64,000 bases of DNA, from positions 6,386,001 to 6,450,000 of the forward strand of contig CM082578.2 of assembly GCA_040954595.2 (NCBI GenBank). The letters run 5' to 3'. This document shows, in pieces, positions 57,840 through 64,000 of the stretch. The stretch's first letter is position 1. Every line of letters starts with the position of its first letter. The notes under the pieces were generated by a model. It ran no database searches and was not told the origin of the DNA. It saw only the letters and a list, made by a program, of their open reading frames with translations. The position numbers and the translations under genes are program-made. Source of the DNA: Balanoglossus misakiensis. Its lineage: Eukaryota; Hemichordata.

Positions 57840-60800
57840 TTCATACCACTACCGCAGATTAACTGTATGCGAATTTCGTAAGCGCTGCTCGTTGACTTGC
57901 AATCATGTACGTCTAAAATTGCCCACCCATGTTCGGAAAGAGTGGCGAAGATTTTCACAGAGAAAAATGTACATTTACATGAGAGCGTGTCTGCACAGAC
58001 GCCTTACATCCGCCATCTGCGATGCATTTCGGAGCAATAAAAGTCGTGCTAAATGTCTATTTACGAATCTTTCATTTTTCACAGCCACGAGGGTATGCCA
58101 GGTACCGCGGCTTGGGTGCGTCATCGCCCTTAAAGACTTCCACTGCAGTAGGCCTACATATTACATTGACATCAGAATCTTCTCATCACACATCCATCTT
58201 ACGGCCTATTAAACCAATTGCATCAGCGCCGGAAAACGGTGTCATTTGTCGACTTGCCTGTACACTGCCGCCGGATTGGTGTTACAAGAAAAAAACTGTG
58301 TCAAATACAATGTTTGACCAGATTTTAATGTCAGTATTTTTACCGTTGTTGACACTCATTACCTGCATGTTGTCCAATAAATCACATGTGCCGGATCCAG
58401 CTTTAAAAGAAGATTGAGAAATGCCCCCAAAGCACCTCGAGCCGCCTATGTGTCTAATTGAAAGTCGGTCTATTACGGCACGGTCAGCTGCAAGCGTAAC
58501 CTCAGGATGCGACTATGTTAACAACGTCCAAACCTGAATTTCAAATTCCCCGGAGGAGGTTACGGATCTTCTGAAGACGACATTTAGCGTTCTCCTTGAA
58601 AATCAACCAGAGTGAATTAAGTTACCGATACAGGTGAGTGCGAGATAAAAAAAAACATTCACACCGCACCATGTTCCCTGCTGGGTTCATCGCGAACATA
58701 TCCTGAAAGTAATGACAGGATAAATGGCCCTTCATAATTGACGTCCTCTCCTCCAAACGCGTACCAGTCTAGAACGGTTCGTTTTTCGCAAAACTCGAAA
58801 TGTAAACGGCAATTTAGGATATACAAGAAATCGTAACCAAGGCACGTTCCATCGGCGAGATTGACAATTATAAAGGATACTCCCTAATGCGAATAGACTA
58901 CTTCAACGTTCATTTAAATATATGCATATGCAAATGGAGTCAATTTTAGATAAATGATTCTTCTGTAAATAAATTTAAGAGGTTTTAAGAATATCTCCTT
59001 ATAGGCCCCTACCTCTCTTGACTTGCCTAAAAGAATGTCAGGTTGCAATTACATAGCAGTAAGTTAGATTTAGTGGGAAATTATCAGGTAAGAAGTTTGG
59101 ATTTCACTCTGAAGGGTCTCGTGTTAAATATGTCAACACTGATCAATACTGGGTGTATGATCATCATAAGGAGTGGACCATTTGATGTCTTAAAGAGTGG
59201 GGGGGAGGGTAATAAGTCTTAGACTAATTTTGTGGAGGATATGTTTTTACAATAACCGTTTTCTATGTTCATATTTCATGTTACTCATGGATGCAGTAAT
59301 GCCAAAGTAAGGGCGTGGTGATCTTGGCTTCATTTACATCAACAGACTCAGTTGGATTTCACCCAAACCACATTCTTTTCATTGCTTGTGTTTTATACAC
59401 ATACGTTGAAAATAATTTATTACGGCTGTGGATGAAAACTCATGCTAAAAACCAGGCTGACTGATTATTTTGCATTGCATAAAAGTCGGAAGAATTGAAA
59501 TGAAATTGAACGTTACCTTTTCTCAGACAGAGGATGACTATATCCTAAGTGAGTGAAACATATCACCTGTTACTATTAATAGATGATCATCAGGGTGATG
59601 CCGACAACAGCGGCGTCAGGGATATATGTTTGATCCTGGGCTTCTGAATCAGCACGTTTATCTGTCGCACTCACTGGAGTGTGTCGTAACTGTTACGTAG
59701 AGAGAGATAGAGAGGGATAGAGCGTGTGTGTGTGTTGTGACGCACGTACATTGTATGAGGTAAGTAGTATCCATGTCTTCGAGAAAATTCTACGCTCATA
59801 AGATGATTGGGCTGTGCTATCGCACACACAAAAAAACGCAATTTTATGAAGAAGACGTCAGCCAGAACGTGTCTTGATTACATTTTCCCGGCAGTCTTGA
59901 ATTTTCCGAGCGTGTTAACAAACGTCGGTTGTTTGTCTGCTCGTTAGACTTACATCCCGTTCAAATCTGTCCATGTCACACACCGCCGTCGTAGCGATGC
60001 GGTAATGTATATGCGCCGCGCTTTCGCCGTCCGGTGTGCATCTCGGTTGCTGATCGGATAAGCAAAAACCTGCGCCGTTGAAACGCTCACAAGTTGCCGT
60101 TTAAGAGCGCGGCCGTTAATTGCTTATGATTCCAGATCTGTGGAAATGACAAGGGTGAAGAAAACGCGTGAGCCGAAAGGGTTGAAAACGTGAAATCAGT
60201 ATGTTTGTACCTACTTCTAGGTCAGAATCATTTTTGGTCAAAGATCACCCATTTTGAGAGTGATATGTGCTGTTACGTTTCAAAATGCTACAGTGAGACA
60301 ACCCGCGGGCCTTGAAAGAACAAAAAATTACAGATATGCAATTTTAAATAATTATGTCCTCAATTGAAAAGGACATGAAAAGCACTCGTGTTCTCTATAC
60401 GCCATTGGCATTTAATGCATTCAACATTTTATATCTTTCTGTTACATATACCCTTTTCTGCTTTCAGGCAATATGTGCGCGTCGCTGTTTATATTAGATT
60501 TAAACGAGTACTGATTATGGCTTCACGTCGTTACTTTCACTAATATCTGGTTAGATCTTTTCATTTGGACAGTAAAGATCCATGCTGGAAATGATGGGGA
60601 TTTAAACAAAAAAAAGTGGAATTATGCCGTTAAGCCGCGGCACATGGAAGTTTTTATTGTAAAACGAGACTTGAGCAAATACAAATGTAAGAGGTTGATC
60701 TCCGAATATTACGTGACTGGAAACTAAAATTGTAAAAGTAGAATCGTTAAATATATACATCTGATTAAATTATGACATATTCATAAACGCCGCCTGCTGA

Positions 60801-61788
60801 GTCGAATCAGTAATCATGGAAAGTCGTTACCAGGCTAAATTTGCAAAACATTTAACCCTTAACTGAGATCCTTCAAAAGTGCGTATTTACTAATAACTGT
60901 CTTAAATGCAATACTTGTACTGCAGAAAACACGAGAAGCATTTTCCCTGATTTCTTCATTCGATGTATCGACAGCATGAACGATCTGTTTGTTGTGACAC
61001 GCAATTACCCTCAATTCACGGACCCCCCTCTAGCAAAATCTGGAGGAACCAACACACCATTTTAAAGTCTCGGGAAGGAATCGACGCTATCCAAACACTT
61101 AATCACCATGACAACCGGACGCGGAATCCCTGCAATGGGTCATGTGATCAGCATTTGACACTTTTTACAGGTAGAAGATATTTCCGTCGATTCCGTGAAA
61201 ACGCTGCTGAGATTAACTTCAAAAATAGCCACAGCGGATTTCTTTGGAAACAAAACTAATCTGTGATTTTCCCGTCATAGGTTTACTTTTATTTTTTGTA
61301 ATTATTGTACCGTCTTTGACCAAGGTTTTGTTCTTTGTAAATCGATATAAACAATAAAGGCCTAGTTAAAAAAAACGGAAAAAAGATTTTAATAGCAATT
61401 TAATATGTTTTACAGCAAATACTGATTACAGAGTTGCTCGATCAATATGTCAAACAATATTTCATTTGAAAATAGGCTCTTTGCCATCAGATAACTCTAG
61501 ATGTACTTTTTCCTGCATGACGAACATTGGAAATATACGAAATGCAGTAAGCGTACGGTTTAAGATGAAATTGCATAAGTGTTTTGTAAACCATGCTGCA
61601 TGCTATCGGGGGCATTAACTTGGGCGCGGCGCGCGAGCTGAAATTGGCAAAACGAGAGGAAAGCGAAGTGAATGTTCTAATGACGTATGACCCATTTGAC
61701 CTTGGATCAAGATCCACCATTTTGTAGAAATAATTAAAGCGATTTTTACCGAAGGGCTATGTTTATTGAACCCATTGCTCTTCCCTTA

Positions 61789-62044
61789 AGGCTGCCGCAC
61801 ACGAGAGAAATCAGCTGAGCAAAACGCCATTCGAGGAATTTTGCTCAGCAATTTTCCTCCCGTGTGCGGCCAATTTTTCCTGATCTTTTTACTTTTGTGC
61901 CGCGGATCACGATATTCAACATGTTTGATATTTTTTTCCTCGCGAGGAAAATTACTCAAGACCACCGCACACGAGAGAAACTTGCTGAGCAAAATTCCTC
62001 GAATGGCGTTTTGCTCAGCTGATTTCTCTCGTGTGCGGCAGCCT
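61789..62044. mobile_element. 256-bp foldback element with AGGCTGCCGCACACGAG ends
   Basis: The left arm AGGCTGCCGCACACGAGAGA continues with AATCAGCTGAGCAAAACG and CCATTCGAGGAATTTTGCTC. The right arm is its near-exact inverse, ending CTCGTGTGCGGCAGCCT. Shorter copies of the CCGCACACGAG and TTGCTCAGC words recur in the middle, so the element is built of nested palindromes. Flanks are TTA and TTA, compatible with a decayed TTAA duplication. Confidence 0.85.
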
Positions 62045-63206
62045 TTACATGTTTAATTTGAAGATGAGTAAACAAAAGTACCAGCAATGAAGCGAACAAA
62101 GGAAATTGAATTCGAAAGACGTCACCTACGAAATTTTGGAAGAAATTAAAGCCTTGCGACTGTTGACACTCACTGCACTGAGCCCAACTCATTGGTGTGA
62201 CTTTGTATTTGGAAATGAAATGAAAGATTGAATATTTTTTGTTGTTGTGCATCGTTGTAAATGAGATACAAGAATACTGTTTGCTGCTCTCAATCTGTAG
62301 AAACGTATAATGATTGTAATCTTTTGATGACGAGTCGCGGGTATTTGATCGTGCAATCGCTTTTGCTGATGTTCTCGACGATATGAAATCGGATGTATTT
62401 GTCTTCGACGGACTGTCCAATTAGATTAGGCTATCTGGATTCTTAATCGAACGCTACTATTTATTCTTTGTCAGCCCTCTTGGTGAGTAATTACACGAAG
62501 TAAAGGACATCGACCACATTGCCAGGCTAAGCCGAAGCATCGTGCAAAGGTAGGGGCATAAAGTCCTTCACCTTTCCTATCAGATGTGTCTTCGGTGGAA
62601 CGCGTATATAGCAAAGGTAAGGAGTGGGTGTTTCCAACTGGCATCTCGCCTCAGGGTTGTGACTGTGTGTGACAGTCCAGCATTTCACGAAGCAGACAAA
62701 CATACGACATGCAGGCAATCATAATGGACCCATTATTTCAACGCACAGAGCGATTACATGCCAATTATTAAACCATATTCTCTCAATATGAAGAGATAAA
62801 AATACCCCCACGTGGACATATTACTACGTTTTGCGGTGCCAGTGAGCGAGGAATGTGATCGACAGGAGGTCGTATATTTTATACCTCCCATTAAAAACGA
62901 TTTTCACGTCGAAACATGAATTGAATACTGTGTTTCATAGTGCGCATCTACATGTACAGGCTACTTCCACCTGCAGGCCCGAGCAACGCAGTAAGTAAAA
63001 CAATTCTCCGTTATGGTCATTCCTCTCGAAGGTTTTTGATAAGTTGGCGGGAAGGTGATGAAAAAGTATGCATGGTAATATTTATTGCTTATGTAATAAC
63101 CTCTATGCCTGGTGTGCGGAGACAATTTTCAGACGACGAAAATCAATCACTGCATGTATATACGACTTTTCTGAAATTCTGGATACATGTATTAGTCTTT
63201 TGGTCC

Positions 63207-63441
63207 TCAAAGGGACAAAGACTGTCTCTCGCTGCCCTTTTCCCATTTATTATGTTTGATACAAGACACCGTTTATGTTATTCTACATGTGGATATATAG
63301 TGAATCAACGTTCGACCACACACAACTTCCATCCCACTTGTAGACACGAGAGTGAAAAAAAACACTCGCCAAAATGAATAATCAGTGTTTACCGTTTATT
63401 CATTTTGGCGAGATTTTTACTCTCATATCTTACAAACAGGA
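63207..63441. mobile_element. Foldback MITE of the TTAA family, truncated (copy 3 of 3)
   Basis: The left arm (AGGGACAAAGACTGTCTCTC onward) and the centre with paired TTATTCATTTTGG match copies 1 and 2. The sequence stops matching after CTTACAAACAGGAT at about 63,441, so the right arm is missing and the flanking left tetramer is TCAA rather than TTAA. Confidence 0.75.
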
Positions 63442-64000
63442 TATTTATTTCCGGAGAAGAATCGTACATATTTGTCCAATTGACAAGGGACCTCGATGGA
63501 CCTGGGCCTGCATGTTGTTCCATGTGTTTGTTCTGCTTACCACTGCTTAACACAGACAAATGCGCTCAGAAGTACAAAAGTCGAACCCCTGATCGCGTGC
63601 AGTTCTACAAAGCCTACACACGGCCATTAATTGGTGTAGATGGCGACAGATTCCCCATTTATAGCAGTTATGATCCTTTAGAGTTCCCGCCGCTGTATGT
63701 AGAGCACATTGAGTTTTATAATACCTGCTGTATCAGGTGGCATTTAGAGGCTTTTTATTAGGGATTGGAAGATCTTGCCACGGAAAATGCCGCACCAAAA
63801 TCAGCAGCCTAATGAAACACGTCCCTTCAAAACACCGACGTCTCCCATTGAAACCGAAAAAAAAATTCGTGCGGCAGGGCCAGGGATTGGGAGATTTTCT
63901 GTTGTCTGTTGTCAGTCAAACGGCATTAAGAACCGCCACTGAGTTGAGCGGCCTTTTATATACCCGCATTGGGGTTTAAGCGGCTTTAACTGTTAACCAT

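Larger units (their letters stand above)
53611..64000. other. Right part of window without a convincing gene
   Basis: I see no domain-bearing exon here. CpG-richer patches lie near 53,990-54,060, 57,180-57,300 and 59,940-60,140. The last includes GCGCCGCGCTTTCGCC and GAGCGCGGCCGTTAA and could be a promoter. The longest frames (155 codons at 57,745 plus, 154 at 61,956 minus) overlap transposon remnants or have no support. Confidence 0.45.

Noticed and set aside
61956-62420. 154-codon minus-strand frame
   Set aside because: It overlaps the foldback element at 61,789-62,044 and begins at a non-ATG codon.
1-64000. CRISPR arrays, bacterial operons, rRNA or tRNA genes
   Set aside because: No spaced direct repeats, ribosome-binding sites or rRNA-like sequence were seen, and no B-box-like GGTTCGANTCC was found. 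The genes are spliced and animal in type.

Overview
The window is animal nuclear DNA. It has spliced genes with GT-AG introns, metazoan-only domain architectures, AATAAA polyadenylation signals, long AT-rich noncoding stretches, microsatellites and several families of small inverted-repeat transposons. The gene content points to an invertebrate deuterostome or another marine invertebrate: a seven-PDZ GRIP orthologue, a secreted PAN-EGF-fucolectin protein and a HolE/YitH-like GNAT. Amphioxus or acorn worm is my best guess, but the species cannot be fixed from sequence alone.

Layout. (1) 1-900: a 73-bp tandem duplication and one minus-strand exon (572-851) of an unrecognised gene that probably runs off the left edge. 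(2) 900-12,000: about 11 kb with no convincing gene, only microsatellites and two or three CpG-richer patches. (3) 12,069-12,689 (+): an uninterrupted 206-aa ORF for a small two-TM protein that resembles SLATT-type membrane effectors and has a predicted myristoylation/palmitoylation N-terminus. (4) 12,930-23,242 (-): a nine-exon secreted protein with a signal peptide, PAN/Apple, EGF, F5/8-type-C fucolectin and an unnamed C-terminal module. A three-exon N-acyltransferase gene (17,625-19,521, +) lies wholly inside one of its introns. (5) About 25,400-52,733 (-): a complete GRIP (glutamate receptor-interacting protein) gene. I could trace every coding exon. The reading frame closes exactly at 1,073 aa with the distal first exon or 1,068 aa with the proximal one, and the stop is at 27,392. 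(6) 53,000-64,000: mostly noncoding, with foldback elements, a weak signal-peptide exon candidate and CpG-rich patches.

How the genes relate. GRIP is a cytoplasmic multivalent scaffold, and its two first exons should give two N-termini with different membrane attachment. The secreted lectin, the predicted membrane effector and the acyltransferase sit together in 12-23 kb. A lectin beside a SLATT-like gene suggests a defence-flavoured neighbourhood, but that is inference from adjacency only.

Mobile DNA. At least six inverted-repeat element types are visible. Four have recognisable target-site duplications: TTAA, a perfect 9-bp duplication, a 4-bp TCCA and a 6-bp TTCATA. A fifth has a candidate TA duplication. 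Several sit in GRIP or lectin introns or close to their promoters.
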